Part shown: positions 23,783 to 32,685 of the stretch, piece by piece
How positions within the stretch are numbered: the first letter of the stretch is position 1
How the letters are laid out: each line of letters opens with the position of its first letter
Assembly: GCF_027359675.1 (NCBI RefSeq)
Contig: NZ_CP114786.1
Span: 1,802,501-1,866,500, forward strand
Reading direction: 5' to 3'
Length of the DNA: 64,000 bases
Source: Roseibium sp. Sym1
GTDB lineage: Bacteria > Pseudomonadota > Alphaproteobacteria > Rhizobiales > Stappiaceae
Notes under the pieces: model-generated
Database searches by the model: none
What the model was told of the DNA's origin: nothing
The model's input: the letters and a program-made list of their open reading frames with translations, nothing else
Translations under genes and position numbers: made by a program

Positions 23783-26592
23783 GACTTGCCCCCTTCATCG
23801 AGATTCCTGCGAATCGCGGCGGCCAGACGGCTCTGGGTGTAGGGTTTGACCAGCAGATTCTCTTCGGAAGTGTCCAGATTCGACCGGCCTTCGCCCGGAA
23901 ATCCGGACGTCAGCAGCGTTTTTAGTCCCGGCCGGATGGATTTCGCCTGACGGCACAACTCGATCCCGTTGAGCGCTCCCGGCATGACAATGTCGGTGAA
24001 GAGCAGATCGATGCTTTCATGGTGGCGCAGGCTCGACAGCGCCTCGGCAGGGGAATGACAGGTCGTGACGCAATATCCGAGTTCTTCCAGCGTTGCCCTG
24101 GCGAAGGCCGCAAGCTCGGCTTCATCGTCGACGATCAGGATATGTTCCGAGCCACGCGGCAGCACATGAGCCTCCTGCACGGTGCCGGTCTCGAGACGGG
24201 CACCGTCCTCCACAAGCGGGAGATAGATCCGGAAACTGGTCCCCATGGCCGGTTCGGAATAAATTCTTACTTCGCCGCGAGAGCGTTTCACAAACCCGTA
24301 GACCATGGCCAGGCCGAGGCCTGTGCCCTTGTCCTTGGGCTTTGTCGTGAAGAACGGTTCGAAGATACGAGACCTGATTTCCTCGGGAATGCCGGGGCCT
24401 GTGTCGGAAATCGTGAGGCGGCCGTAATGCCCCCTGGCGAGATCCTGCAATTCCGGGGCGGGGCTTTCCTCGACAACGGTCTCATCGAGCGAGATCGTCA
24501 AGCGGCCCGAGTTCTGCATCGCATCGCGGGCGTTGACTGCAAGGTTTATGACGACGTCCTGCAAGTCGCCCATGTCGACATTTGCGATGAGCGGGCCCGA
24601 TGCAGGGTTTATGGTCAGGTCGATGCTCTTCGGAATCGAGCCGCGCAGCAACGCTTCCACATTCTCGATAGCCTCGTTGAGATCGCAGGAGACGGTTTCC
24701 GCGTAATAGTCTTTCTGCCGCGAAAACGTCAGAAGCTGCTGGGTGATCTTGCTTGCCCGCCGCGACGCGGCGTGGGCCTTGGCAAAATAGCTTTCAAGGT
24801 TCGTCCCAGGTTCCGCCTTGCGCAGCCCGAGTTCGAGATTGCCCATGATAATGCCAAGCAAATTATTGAAATCATGAGCGATGCCGCCAGTCAACAGGCC
24901 GATCGCTTCCAGCTTCTGTGCTCTGTGCAACTGGTTCTCGAGCCGTTCGTGTTCGGTGAGGTCGGTCAGGGAGCCGATGAACTGAATGCCTTCGGCCAGA
25001 TCAATCCTGCCAACACCAAGCGTGAGAGGGAACTGTGTCCCGTCCTTCTTTTGACCCATCAGGCGTTGGCCGTGCCCGATGATGCGTTCTTCGCCTGTTT
25101 TCTTGTAGGCCGACAGATAGTCGTCATGCCGGGAAGAATGCTCAAAAGGCATCAGCATGGCGACGTTCCGGCCGACAACCTCGTCGGCCCGGTACTGAAA
25201 CATGCGTTCTGCTTCACGGTTGAATTCAAGGACGGTGCCGACCTTGTCGATGAGAACCATGCCGACAAGCGTGTTCTCAAGTGCCGCGCGGACGCGCGCC
25301 TCGGCGGACTGAAGCTGCTCCCTGGCGCGAACCGCTTCCGTAATTCTGCGTCCCGTTCCCCGATAGCCCTGGAAAACACCCTGATCGTCGAAAAAAGGCA
25401 CCCCGGATATCGAGATAACCTGCTCGCTGCCGTCATTGGCCCGAAGGCGATAGGTAAACTCTCGAAACGGTTGCTGGTCCCTGATCAGGGCGTCGAGCGT
25501 CTGCCATTTTTCCGTGGTGGTGTCCTCAGACGCAACTTCGTTGCGGGTCTTGCCGAGAACGTCCCGCCTGTCGATGCCGGAAAGATGGCGGTGATTGCCC
25601 GCAAACTGAGACATGCGGTTGCTGGAATCGGTTTCCCAGATCCAGTCCGATGCCGTTTGCGTGTAGTCCCTGAATTTTTTCTCGCTTTCGCGGATTTCCC
25701 GCTCTCTTTCCCTGCGGGCGGTGATGTCCGTCCGGATTTCCATGATCCCGCCGTCGGGCAGACGTTTTTCCGACACCAGCAGCCACTCGCTGGAAGTCAG
25801 GCGTTGTTCGTAGGGCTGTTCGGCAGGATGCGCATGGGACGCGAGCCGCTCCTGCAACCAGTCGTCCTCGCGCCCGATCGCATCCAGATAGTGGCGGTTG
25901 CGAAGGCCTTCCTCCAGGATCTCCTTGAACGGGCGTGCGAGTCGAACCGTCGAGCCGTCCTTGTCGTAATATTCCCGGTAGCGCCTGTTGCAATAGACGA
26001 GCCGGTCCTCCGCGTCGAAGACGGCAAGGCCTTCTGACATGACGTTGGCGACATCATCAAACAACGCCGTCAATCGGTGGGCATCGCTGTTTCTTTCATG
26101 TTTGTCGCGCAGGTTCTCGATCTGGTGGATGACAAGCCGGGCAAGTGCGGCGAGACCCTTCTGCTCGTGTTCGCCGAACAGCCTCCGTTCGGGACCGGCA
26201 ACCGATACGGTTCCAATCCGATACCCTTTGCGCGTTATCAGGGGTGCGCCCGCATAGAACCTTACGTGCGGAGTGCCGGTTACCAGCGGGTCGTCCCTGA
26301 AACGGCTGTCTTCCAGGGCGTCAGGCACACACAATGGTGTGTCCTGAAGGATCGCGTGATCGCAGAAAGAGCCCGCCCTGGGGAGCGACGCCGTGTTCAA
26401 ACCGATTTCCGACAGGAAATACTGTGTATCCCGGCCGATAAAACAGACGTAGGCAATGTCGACTCCGAAGAGCGCCACCAGTGTCTGCGCCGTGTCCCTG
26501 AAGATGGGGTCCGCTTCGGTTTCAAGATACTTGAAGCTGTCGATTTCCTTCAGTCTCGCGCACTCATCGTCGACTTGTCCGGTATCTGTCAT
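23779..26592 (-). CDS. Hybrid sensor histidine kinase (GAF-PAS-PAS-PAS-HisKA-HATPase-REC)
   Basis: A 937-aa soluble hybrid kinase. In order: GAF domain (about 20-170; [22 protein letters not shown]), three PAS-like domains (about 185-300, 310-430 and 435-550; RFKRTGRRITE-type PAC ends and the FixL-like [23 protein letters not shown]), HisKA with phospho-acceptor H573 in GGIAHDFNN, HATPase_c ([29 protein letters not shown]), and a C-terminal receiver ([10 protein letters not shown]). No membrane segment is seen, so it probably senses an internal cue such as redox or light. The overlap with the receiver-EAL gene links it to c-di-GMP control. Confidence 0.95.
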   Translation of the reverse strand: MTDTGQVDDECARLKEIDSFKYLETEADPIFRDTAQTLVALFGVDIAYVCFIGRDTQYFLSEIGLNTASLPRAGSFCDHAILQDTPLCVPDALEDSRFRDDPLVTGTPHVRFYAGAPLITRKGYRIGTVSVAGPERRLFGEHEQKGLAALARLVIHQIENLRDKHERNSDAHRLTALFDDVANVMSEGLAVFDAEDRLVYCNRRYREYYDKDGSTVRLARPFKEILEEGLRNRHYLDAIGREDDWLQERLASHAHPAEQPYEQRLTSSEWLLVSEKRLPDGGIMEIRTDITARREREREIRESEKKFRDYTQTASDWIWETDSSNRMSQFAGNHRHLSGIDRRDVLGKTRNEVASEDTTTEKWQTLDALIRDQQPFREFTYRLRANDGSEQVISISGVPFFDDQGVFQGYRGTGRRITEAVRAREQLQSAEARVRAALENTLVGMVLIDKVGTVLEFNREAERMFQYRADEVVGRNVAMLMPFEHSSRHDDYLSAYKKTGEERIIGHGQRLMGQKKDGTQFPLTLGVGRIDLAEGIQFIGSLTDLTEHERLENQLHRAQKLEAIGLLTGGIAHDFNNLLGIIMGNLELGLRKAEPGTNLESYFAKAHAASRRASKITQQLLTFSRQKDYYAETVSCDLNEAIENVEALLRGSIPKSIDLTINPASGPLIANVDMGDLQDVVINLAVNARDAMQNSGRLTISLDETVVEESPAPELQDLARGHYGRLTISDTGPGIPEEIRSRIFEPFFTTKPKDKGTGLGLAMVYGFVKRSRGEVRIYSEPAMGTSFRIYLPLVEDGARLETGTVQEAHVLPRGSEHILIVDDEAELAAFARATLEELGYCVTTCHSPAEALSSLRHHESIDLLFTDIVMPGALNGIELCRQAKSIRPGLKTLLTSGFPGEGRSNLDTSEENLLVKPYTQSRLAAAIRRNLDEGGKS

Positions 26593-26940
26593 TGTCCAAT
26601 CAGCAAATATTATTCAGTGTGATCTGCTTGTTGCAGCCATCATTGCCGAGAATACTTTCAATATGGTGTGTGGCAACAGGCATCTTTCAGTAAAAGTTCT
26701 CAAGATGACGCAGATGCGGATTTCAGTCATAGGAAATTTCTGATCCGTTCCGTGTGCAAGGTTTTTGCCCATCCGGATGCCTGAGGTTCCCCGAAGGAAG
26801 TGTCTGGGCTGAAGACCGGGCAGGCCTCTGGAAAGCCGTGACGCGTAAGACGAGCGGGTCAACAACACCCGCCTGATCCGCCGCATGCATCTTCCCGTGG
26901 CAGGGAAGATCAGTGCCGATGCGCAGCAGTCCAGATGGTA
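26593..26940. other. Gap between the hybrid kinase and SagB-like genes
   Basis: About 350 bp with no supported gene. GCGGGT (26854-26859) and ACCCGC (26867-26872) make a 6-bp hairpin that could end the TOMM operon transcript, but there is no T-tract. The kinase promoter should lie at 26593-26700, where the sequence is AT-rich. Confidence 0.4.
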
Positions 26941-27738
26941 TCAGGTGTCTTCTGAAAATCTGAGCTTGTGTCTGTCTTCCGAGGTGCCGTGGCCGATGGC
27001 GACGGCATAAAGAACGACTTCCTCGTTTTCCGGACAATGGCACAATGCGCCGACCTCATCATCGAAGAACCCTCCGATGTTCAGGGACTGGGCTCCCAGG
27101 CCGGTACAGGCAAGGTTGATGTTCTGCGCCACGTGGCCGGCTTCCAGCAGGACATACCGATAGCCCCTGTCTCCGTATTTCTTGAGCGAACGGGACATCC
27201 TGCTGGTTATGACGATCAGAGCCGGTGCGAGCATCGGCGGATATTGACCCATGAACAGGTAGCGCATGAGCGGGGCGGGGAGCGTGAGGTCGCGGTTGCG
27301 TTCCAGACCTTTGAGAAGAGGCTGGTAATGGTAGATCCCGTTGCTGAGCCCGGACGTGTTTCTGGACACAAGATACAGCTCGAGCGGATACATTCCGCCG
27401 CCTGAGGGAACCGGGCGTTCCAGAAACTCGGCGGTGTTCCAGTGGTCCTGTCCCCAGACGCCATAGCCATGGAACAGGATGCCCGACACCGTTTCGAGCG
27501 AAATCGGATCCTGTGCGAATTCCCGGCACGAACAGCGATTGGCGAGAACATCGCTCAGCCCTGTCGTGACCCGTGGCGGCGCCGGAAGCGGCTGAAACGG
27601 TCTCGAGGGGGCTTCCGCCCCGGGTTCGGGAACGTCATCGGCGCCGCTGGTCTCTTCAGCGTTGTGTGCCCATCGCGACGAATTGCGATGGTAGGTCCAG
27701 GCGAGTTCAAAATCGGAGAAGGCCGGTGGATGTTTCAT
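26941..27738 (-). CDS. SagB/ThcOx-type FMN dehydrogenase (azoline oxidase)
   Basis: A 265-aa nitroreductase-fold protein of the SagB family. In TOMM biosynthesis SagB uses FMN to oxidise thiazoline/oxazoline rings to thiazoles/oxazoles. Visible family features are RCSCREF near residue 67 (FMN phosphate contacts), SGGGMYPLELYLVS near residue 110, and RYVLLEAGHVAQNINLACTGLG near residue 192. It lies 7 bp downstream of the YcaO fusion gene and is the last of three genes after the precursor peptide. Confidence 0.92.
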   Translation of the reverse strand: MKHPPAFSDFELAWTYHRNSSRWAHNAEETSGADDVPEPGAEAPSRPFQPLPAPPRVTTGLSDVLANRCSCREFAQDPISLETVSGILFHGYGVWGQDHWNTAEFLERPVPSGGGMYPLELYLVSRNTSGLSNGIYHYQPLLKGLERNRDLTLPAPLMRYLFMGQYPPMLAPALIVITSRMSRSLKKYGDRGYRYVLLEAGHVAQNINLACTGLGAQSLNIGGFFDDEVGALCHCPENEEVVLYAVAIGHGTSEDRHKLRFSEDT

Positions 27739-27745
27739 CTGTCGT

Positions 27746-30091
27746 TCAGGCGAGTGGATGAGGATAGGGGTTCAGGGTGTGGGGTGTCGTGGGCGCGAGG
27801 CCGAGATGTTCCGGGAACCGGTAAAGACGGGAGGCGGCCAGCCGTCGCTCGCGGAAGCCGAAATGCATCGGCTGGTAGTCCGGGATCACGACGCGCGCGA
27901 CGCTTGCTCCCACCGTCCGGGCATCATCGGACGTCAGATTGGCATAGAGGAGGTCAGTCCCCTGGGCGGCCAGTTTCGCGGACAGGTCCTCCAGACAGTC
28001 GATGGTGGTCCGCGGCCCGGTCTGCGAAAGGCTCCAGTCGATGCGGCCCGGCGGAGCCTTTCTGAGAAAGTCGAACTGCGCCAGGGTTTCGGTCGATGCG
28101 TAGAGCAGGTCGTGATCTTCCAGTTCGGTCACGCCGGACGGGTCGCGCACCAGGTCCTCCATGCGGGAGCGCACCTCCGGCTGCCGCAGGCGCATGCGCA
28201 AGGCGGGCCGGACCTGGCAGGCCTCGACCAGAGCCCCGGCCGCGGCGCGGGCCGGATCGTGGCCGGCGCCGAGCCCGACCACCGCCGCCGGTCCGTCCGA
28301 CCACAGGCCGGTGCCCGGCGCCGGGGCGAAGGCAATCCCGATAAAGACGTGAACGCCGTTGTCGGTCGGTGCCTGGAACAGCTCCAGGCTGATGTCCCGG
28401 CGCGCATGGGCGGTCACGAGATCGCGGATGTCCGGGTCCGGATGGTCCGACGGATCGACGGCACGGCAAGGCAACCGGTTCAACCACGTGGACAGGAAGG
28501 CGTCGCGTTCGATCACTTCATAGGCGCCGGACAGAATTGCGTCCGCCAGGGTCGGTCCCGCGGCCAGGCCGTTTGAGGTGATCGGGAACAGGAACGGCTC
28601 GTCGCCCTGTGTTTCATATGCCATCAGCACGGCAAGCGCGGGAACCGCCCGCTCGCGGCCGTCCACCAGAGAGCGCATCGCCACCCATCCAAGGCTGCAA
28701 TCGGGCTCATAGGGGTCATATTTGAGACCCGGGTATTGTTCGGGTTGAAACAGCACGAGCCGCGCCGGGTCCAGAGACGGCATGTCCAACCGGTCGGCGC
28801 GGCCGCGCTGAATGCGCTCCTCTCCCCAGCTGCTGGCGGCGTACCGTTCGATGGCCTCGCCCATGGCGCTGAGCCGTGCCGCCGCATGGGTGAAGCCCTT
28901 GCCGGAGGCGACGACCGGACTGTCATCGGTCTCGAGAAAGCGGTGATTTGCAAGCTCGGCACGCCAGACATAGGGCCTTTGCGGCTCCGACAGGTCCTTG
29001 TGAATGCGGTGGAGCTTGCGAACGATCCCGGTCAGGGGGCTGACCAGCTCGTCGATATGGGCGGCCAGATCGCCGGGTTTTCCGCAGCTCAAGTCCTGCA
29101 GGAGGGGGTGCTCAGGGGGCTGGAAGTTTTTTTTTGAGCAGACCGGGCAATCGGGCCGGCGCAACACCTTGTGAAAGGTCCAGCCTGTCTGAAAGGGAAC
29201 GTATTCCAGCAGGTGGTCGACTGCGTTCGCGCGGCCAAAAGCAAGCTTTGTCTTGATGATCTGGTTGACCGCCTCTCCGGCGAGAATCTGCGTCAGATAT
29301 CCGACAGACCCGCCGGCATCGTAAACAGGGTCGGGCCGTGCGGCGACAGCCTCTTCATATGCCAGGTGGGCGGTGAAATCCGACGCACACGCCGCCACCC
29401 GCATCCGGGCGCAGGTGAAGCAGGCGGTTTCAAAGGGGAAAACGAGCGGCCCGAGCAGGCTCGAAGCGGTCCCGACGCGGCAGAACAAGGCCGGCACGCC
29501 GAGTTCGTGGATCACCCTGTTGACCCGGTGATCGATTGCCGGGTGCGCCGCGCCGAAGGCCGAGACGACGAAATCGTAGGAAGCAAGATGCTGCAGAAGC
29601 GCATCTTCCTCCAGCCCGACCGGCGAGTCTTCGCTGCCGTCGATTATTTCGGCAACGCCGACGTGCAATTCCCCCAGGGCGCGGACGATTTCCCGTGCCA
29701 GCCTGCCGTTGCCGAACACGGCGACACGGAAAGCGGACAGGAGGGATCTGGATTCGGCGCGGTCCAGCCCGACGGTTTCCAGGTAGTCGAGAAACGGGTC
29801 CGCGCCGGAGCCGGGCGCGTCGGAATACAGCAGGCCGACCTTGTTCAGCTCCGAAAGAAGGCCGGCCAGCATGTCCGTGCCGGACAGACCCGCCGCCACC
29901 GCGATCTCCGATACGCTGTGGGTGCCATCGAGCAGAGGGAGGATTTTCTGCTCGAAAAGGTCCGCCGAGGACCCGCTCAGGTCCACGGCAGCGTGAGGTG
30001 CCTTGATTGTCAGGCGGTCCGTGTCGCGCCTCAGGACAGCGCCTTCCGGTACCAGCCGGAAGGCGAGGTCGTCACCGTTGTTCTTGATCAC
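27746..30091 (-). CDS. TOMM cyclodehydratase: E1-like/YcaO fusion
   Basis: A 781-aa fusion of the leader-binding E1-ThiF-like partner and YcaO. Residues 1-100 look like a winged-helix precursor-binding region; about 110-330 form the ThiF-like part with two CxxC pairs (CFTCARM and CPVCSKK) that fit the family's zinc site; about 365-770 form YcaO, with ATP-binding motifs SAMGEAIERYAAS and AYEVIERDAF. The C-terminus ends NPYPHPLA, the PxPxP tail known for azoline-forming YcaO enzymes. It should convert Cys (and Ser/Thr) of the precursor to azolines using ATP. It lies about 50 bp downstream of the precursor gene. Confidence 0.93.
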   Translation of the reverse strand: MIKNNGDDLAFRLVPEGAVLRRDTDRLTIKAPHAAVDLSGSSADLFEQKILPLLDGTHSVSEIAVAAGLSGTDMLAGLLSELNKVGLLYSDAPGSGADPFLDYLETVGLDRAESRSLLSAFRVAVFGNGRLAREIVRALGELHVGVAEIIDGSEDSPVGLEEDALLQHLASYDFVVSAFGAAHPAIDHRVNRVIHELGVPALFCRVGTASSLLGPLVFPFETACFTCARMRVAACASDFTAHLAYEEAVAARPDPVYDAGGSVGYLTQILAGEAVNQIIKTKLAFGRANAVDHLLEYVPFQTGWTFHKVLRRPDCPVCSKKNFQPPEHPLLQDLSCGKPGDLAAHIDELVSPLTGIVRKLHRIHKDLSEPQRPYVWRAELANHRFLETDDSPVVASGKGFTHAAARLSAMGEAIERYAASSWGEERIQRGRADRLDMPSLDPARLVLFQPEQYPGLKYDPYEPDCSLGWVAMRSLVDGRERAVPALAVLMAYETQGDEPFLFPITSNGLAAGPTLADAILSGAYEVIERDAFLSTWLNRLPCRAVDPSDHPDPDIRDLVTAHARRDISLELFQAPTDNGVHVFIGIAFAPAPGTGLWSDGPAAVVGLGAGHDPARAAAGALVEACQVRPALRMRLRQPEVRSRMEDLVRDPSGVTELEDHDLLYASTETLAQFDFLRKAPPGRIDWSLSQTGPRTTIDCLEDLSAKLAAQGTDLLYANLTSDDARTVGASVARVVIPDYQPMHFGFRERRLAASRLYRFPEHLGLAPTTPHTLNPYPHPLA

Positions 30092-30140
30092 GTCTTGTCT
30101 CGTCCGGCCAGTGTGCGGGATGGTGTTGAAACCGGCTGGA

Positions 30141-30473
30141 TCAACCGCCCATGCGGCTGAAGCGGCTTACCCTGCCGCGCAGACCGCCGACCGAGCAGGG
30201 ACCGCAGGAGCATTCGACGTCACACGGCTGGCAGACCACGTCGCACAAGACCTGGCACACCGTGGAGCAGCGCACGACGATGCAGCGGAAGCAATCATTG
30301 ATCCCGCACATGTTGCCCCAGTCCGCGGCAATGACGTCACGGACTTTCTGGAATGCCTTGATTTCGTCGACGGTCAGCTCGGTCGCCACCGGCGCTCTTT
30401 CCGCGACCATGTTGTCAAGCAGGGTTTCGATACGTTCTATGCGAAGGGAAAGTTCTTTGGTTTCATCGGACAT
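30141..30473 (-). CDS. Cys-rich TOMM precursor peptide
   Basis: A 110-aa peptide. Residues 1-55 form an acidic, helical leader (MSDETKELSLRIERIETL, then LTVDEIKAFQKVRDVIAADW); the rest is a core with 11 Cys (NMCGINDCFRCIVVRC, STVCQVLCDVVC, then five more), followed by SVGGLRGRVSRFSRMGG. Cys are spaced every two to five residues, as in heavily modified TOMM substrates. The ATG at 30473 has GGAG 6 bases upstream. Position directly before the YcaO fusion makes it the natural substrate. The leader does not look like Nif11 or nitrile-hydratase types. Confidence 0.88.
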   Translation of the reverse strand: MSDETKELSLRIERIETLLDNMVAERAPVATELTVDEIKAFQKVRDVIAADWGNMCGINDCFRCIVVRCSTVCQVLCDVVCQPCDVECSCGPCSVGGLRGRVSRFSRMGG

Positions 30474-30711
30474 AATAATCTCCAACTCACTAACTAAAAA
30501 TGGTTGTATTAACGCAGCGTAATTATCGCATAAATTGTGTTGATTGCCTAGCTGTTTTTACCGGTTGCATGAGCGACAGGACGCGGGATCCGCATGAACC
30601 GGCGTGCAGGCCGGGGCGGGGAAGTTATCGTAGGCATACCAACCCTGCTTGTGCCGGGCCCATGAAAGACCCGGGGACAGAAGGCGGCAAATGAAACGAT
30701 GAGGTAAAGGC
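30474..30711. promoter_or_regulatory. Promoter region of the TOMM operon
   Basis: Non-coding and AT-rich near the precursor gene. On the - strand GATAAT (complement of 30522-30527) is a good -10 candidate about 50 bp before the start codon; the -35 match is poor. The right part, next to the att site, shows nothing else. Confidence 0.35.
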
Positions 30712-30757
30712 TGGTGACCCCGGCGCGATTCGAACGCGCGACCCTCAGATTAGGAAT
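30712..30757 (-). pseudogene. 3' half of tRNA-Arg(CCU), probable attachment site
   Basis: On the - strand this reads TTCCTAA (anticodon loop with CCT), stem strand TCTGA, T arm GCGCG-TTCGAAT-CGCGC, acceptor strand CGGGGTC and ACCA. The matching 5' anticodon strand (TCAGA) and acceptor strand (GACCCCG) are missing. Further right, 30775-30790 resembles a tRNA-Arg D arm (CTAACGGATAAGGCG on the - strand) but is about 14 bases too far away. An integrase follows at once, so this is best read as the att core left by integration into a tRNA-Arg gene. Confidence 0.7.
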
Positions 30758-30893
30758 TTAAAGCGAGCCGTACGCCGCCTTATCCGTTAGCTCTATTAAC
30801 CTCAGAAGTCATCAATTTCCTCTTGATATTCAATTAATTATCGTATAGCGTGCGGTTGTTGCCAATTGCAACCGTTAAACACTTCGTTGCGCC

Positions 30894-30916
30894 AAAACCG
30901 TTTCAAAAACCGTTTC
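30894..30916. repeat. Tandem repeat upstream of the integrase start
   Basis: AAAACCGTTTC occurs twice (30894-30904 and 30906-30916) just before the integrase ATG and about 140 bp from the att core. Short direct repeats at this place suit arm-type integrase or excisionase binding sites. Confidence 0.45.
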
Positions 30917-30937
30917 AAAAATCTCAGGTATCATGAC

Positions 30938-32311
30938 ATGGCCGATATGCGTATCCTATTGAACGATAAAGCAATTGAACGTCTTATGCCGCCCGATAAG
31001 GGACGCTACATTGTCCGGGATACCGAGCTAAAAGGGTTCTTCCTTATGGTCGGAGCCCGAAAAAAGACCTTCATGGTACAGGCGGATCTCCGAAAACTAG
31101 GCAAGCGCGCCTCCACGGTTCGTCTCGCCATTGGCGACACGAGGGAGCTCTCCACGCGTGCGGCGAGGTCTGTTGCGAAGGAGTATCTGTCCCAGCTCAG
31201 CCGGGGTATTCATCCCAGGAACGGTGAGAAAGCTGCCAAGGCTTCAAACGCTTCTGAGATAACGAACGGCGAAAATAACGAGGCATCCGGCATCACGCTC
31301 AAGCAAGCCTGGGCTCGCTACAAGATTGCCATGCAGCGTAAGAACCGGAGCGAGCGCACGATCGAGAGTTATAGGGATCACGTCGAGCGGATCTTTAAGG
31401 ATTGGCAGGAGATGCCCCTGAAGCAGTTTGGCGATGATCCTGGCCGGGTTGCCGCCAAACATGACGAGATTGGTGAGAAGCACGGTCCCTACATAGCCAA
31501 TGGCAGCATGCGCACTTTCAGGGCGATCTACAATCACGCTCGAAAGACCAATCGGGAACTGCCTGCAGACAACCCGGTCGACAGCGTGGACTGGAACCAT
31601 GAGAAACGCCGCGATAGCGGCATGGGTCTCATTGACCTGAAGGAATGGTTTATCGAGGCTGCCCAGCTTGAAAATCCCGTCCGACGCGAGTTTCACCTGT
31701 TTACACTGCTGTCCGCGTGCCGGCCGGCCGCGTTAAGAGAAGCGAAACCAGCCCATCTGGATTTTCGCCGCAGGGTGCTTCACATCCCCCGTCCGAAAGG
31801 AGGTGCGGATCGTGCCTTTGATATCCCGCTGTCGAGGGAGATGGTCTGTTGCCTCCTGCGATGCATTCGATTTGGTCGGCAGATGCACCCGTATGAGGCC
31901 AATGACTGGCTGTTTCCCGCAGACAGTGCCACTGGTCATCTGGTTGAGCACAAGGAAGATCGCGCGACATTGTCGAAATGGGGCAATGAACTGCGCCAGA
32001 CCTATCGCACCGTGGCGACGCCGGCGGGTGTCTCGGAACTGGACGCAAGGATGTTGATGAATCATTCGGTTCCTGGCGTGAACTCCGGGTACATTACACG
32101 GCATAAGCTGCTTGAGGATCATCTACGAGCGCAGCAGCAGTCAATCAGCGATACGATGTTTTCAGTGTTTCGCAACACGTTAAATGAGAACCGTGAAATT
32201 CAAGATTGGCTTGGGATCGGTGCGGCACGTCGTCAGCTCCTTCGTGCAAAAGAATATTCTAGACACTCTGAACAGAATGAAATCGTGCGAATGCGCGTTT
32301 GGGCCGCTTAG
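30938..32311 (+). CDS. int: Tyrosine recombinase / integrase
   Basis: A 457-aa integrase of the P4/CP4-like type, with an N-terminal DUF4102-like arm-binding region (ERLMPPDKGRYIVRDTELKGFFLMVG), a central SAM-like core-binding domain (about 135-225) and a C-terminal catalytic domain. The first Arg is in LLSACRPAALRE, the second box is NELRQTYR (the usual His of HxxR is Asn), the third is MNHSVPG, and the nucleophile is the Tyr in NSGYITRH. The ATG at 30938 is preferred over an upstream TTG. Placement next to a tRNA fragment shows it drives integration of the element to the right. Confidence 0.92.
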   Translation: MADMRILLNDKAIERLMPPDKGRYIVRDTELKGFFLMVGARKKTFMVQADLRKLGKRASTVRLAIGDTRELSTRAARSVAKEYLSQLSRGIHPRNGEKAAKASNASEITNGENNEASGITLKQAWARYKIAMQRKNRSERTIESYRDHVERIFKDWQEMPLKQFGDDPGRVAAKHDEIGEKHGPYIANGSMRTFRAIYNHARKTNRELPADNPVDSVDWNHEKRRDSGMGLIDLKEWFIEAAQLENPVRREFHLFTLLSACRPAALREAKPAHLDFRRRVLHIPRPKGGADRAFDIPLSREMVCCLLRCIRFGRQMHPYEANDWLFPADSATGHLVEHKEDRATLSKWGNELRQTYRTVATPAGVSELDARMLMNHSVPGVNSGYITRHKLLEDHLRAQQQSISDTMFSVFRNTLNENREIQDWLGIGAARRQLLRAKEYSRHSEQNEIVRMRVWAA

Positions 32312-32326
32312 CCAAATAAGTCTAAC

Positions 32327-32359
32327 TGTATTGCATTTTGCGATACAATTCTCTATATA
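32327..32359 (+). promoter_or_regulatory. Promoter and operator of the toxin-antitoxin pair
   Basis: TTGCAT (32331-32336) and TATATA (32354-32359) are separated by 17 bp, a near-consensus promoter. An inverted repeat TGTATTGCA / TGCGATACA (32327-32335 and 32339-32347) covers the -35 box, as expected for autorepression by the antitoxin. Confidence 0.65.
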
Positions 32360-32379
32360 TGCAACAAAGGAGACCTGCC

Positions 32380-32679
32380 ATGGCTACCGTTGCCGACCGC
32401 AAGGAGCATCCGATATCGATGCGTCTGCCTGAATCGGATGTCGCAATGATCGACCGGGCCGCCAGCCTGCGCGGCCGCTCGCGCACAGACTTCGTGCGCG
32501 AGGCTGCCGTGCGCGCTGCCGAAGAGGTGGTTATGGAGTCAGGTCTCATTCGAATGAGCGCGGAGGGTTTCGCCGCTTTCATGGATGTCGTTTCCGCCGA
32601 TACGGCGCCTATTCCTGAGATGGTGGATCTGGTCCGGCGAGCCGCGCCTTGGGAGACCAGCGGCACTTCGAAGCCGTAA
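32380..32679 (+). CDS. DUF1778 (TacA-like) antitoxin
   Basis: A 99-aa protein with a ribbon-helix-helix N-terminus (PISMRLPESDVAMIDRAASLRGRSRTDFVREAAVRAAEEV, residues 10-50), typical of DUF1778 antitoxins, and a C-terminal toxin-neutralising tail. AGGAG lies 8 bases before the ATG. It is followed 6 bp later by a GNAT toxin gene. The protein should bind the operator at 32327-32347 with the toxin and repress the pair. Confidence 0.9.
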   Translation: MATVADRKEHPISMRLPESDVAMIDRAASLRGRSRTDFVREAAVRAAEEVVMESGLIRMSAEGFAAFMDVVSADTAPIPEMVDLVRRAAPWETSGTSKP

Positions 32680-32685
32680 TCCACT

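Noticed and set aside
30712..30800. Complete tRNA gene on the - strand
   Set aside because: The acceptor 5' strand GACCCCG and the matching anticodon 5' strand are absent, and the spacing between D-arm-like and T arms is about 14 bases too long, so only a 3' half is claimed.
30712..30800. Group I intron in tRNA-Arg(CCU), known in some alphaproteobacteria
   Set aside because: No intron core or 5' exon with the acceptor strand is found to the right, and the extra spacing is far too short for an intron.
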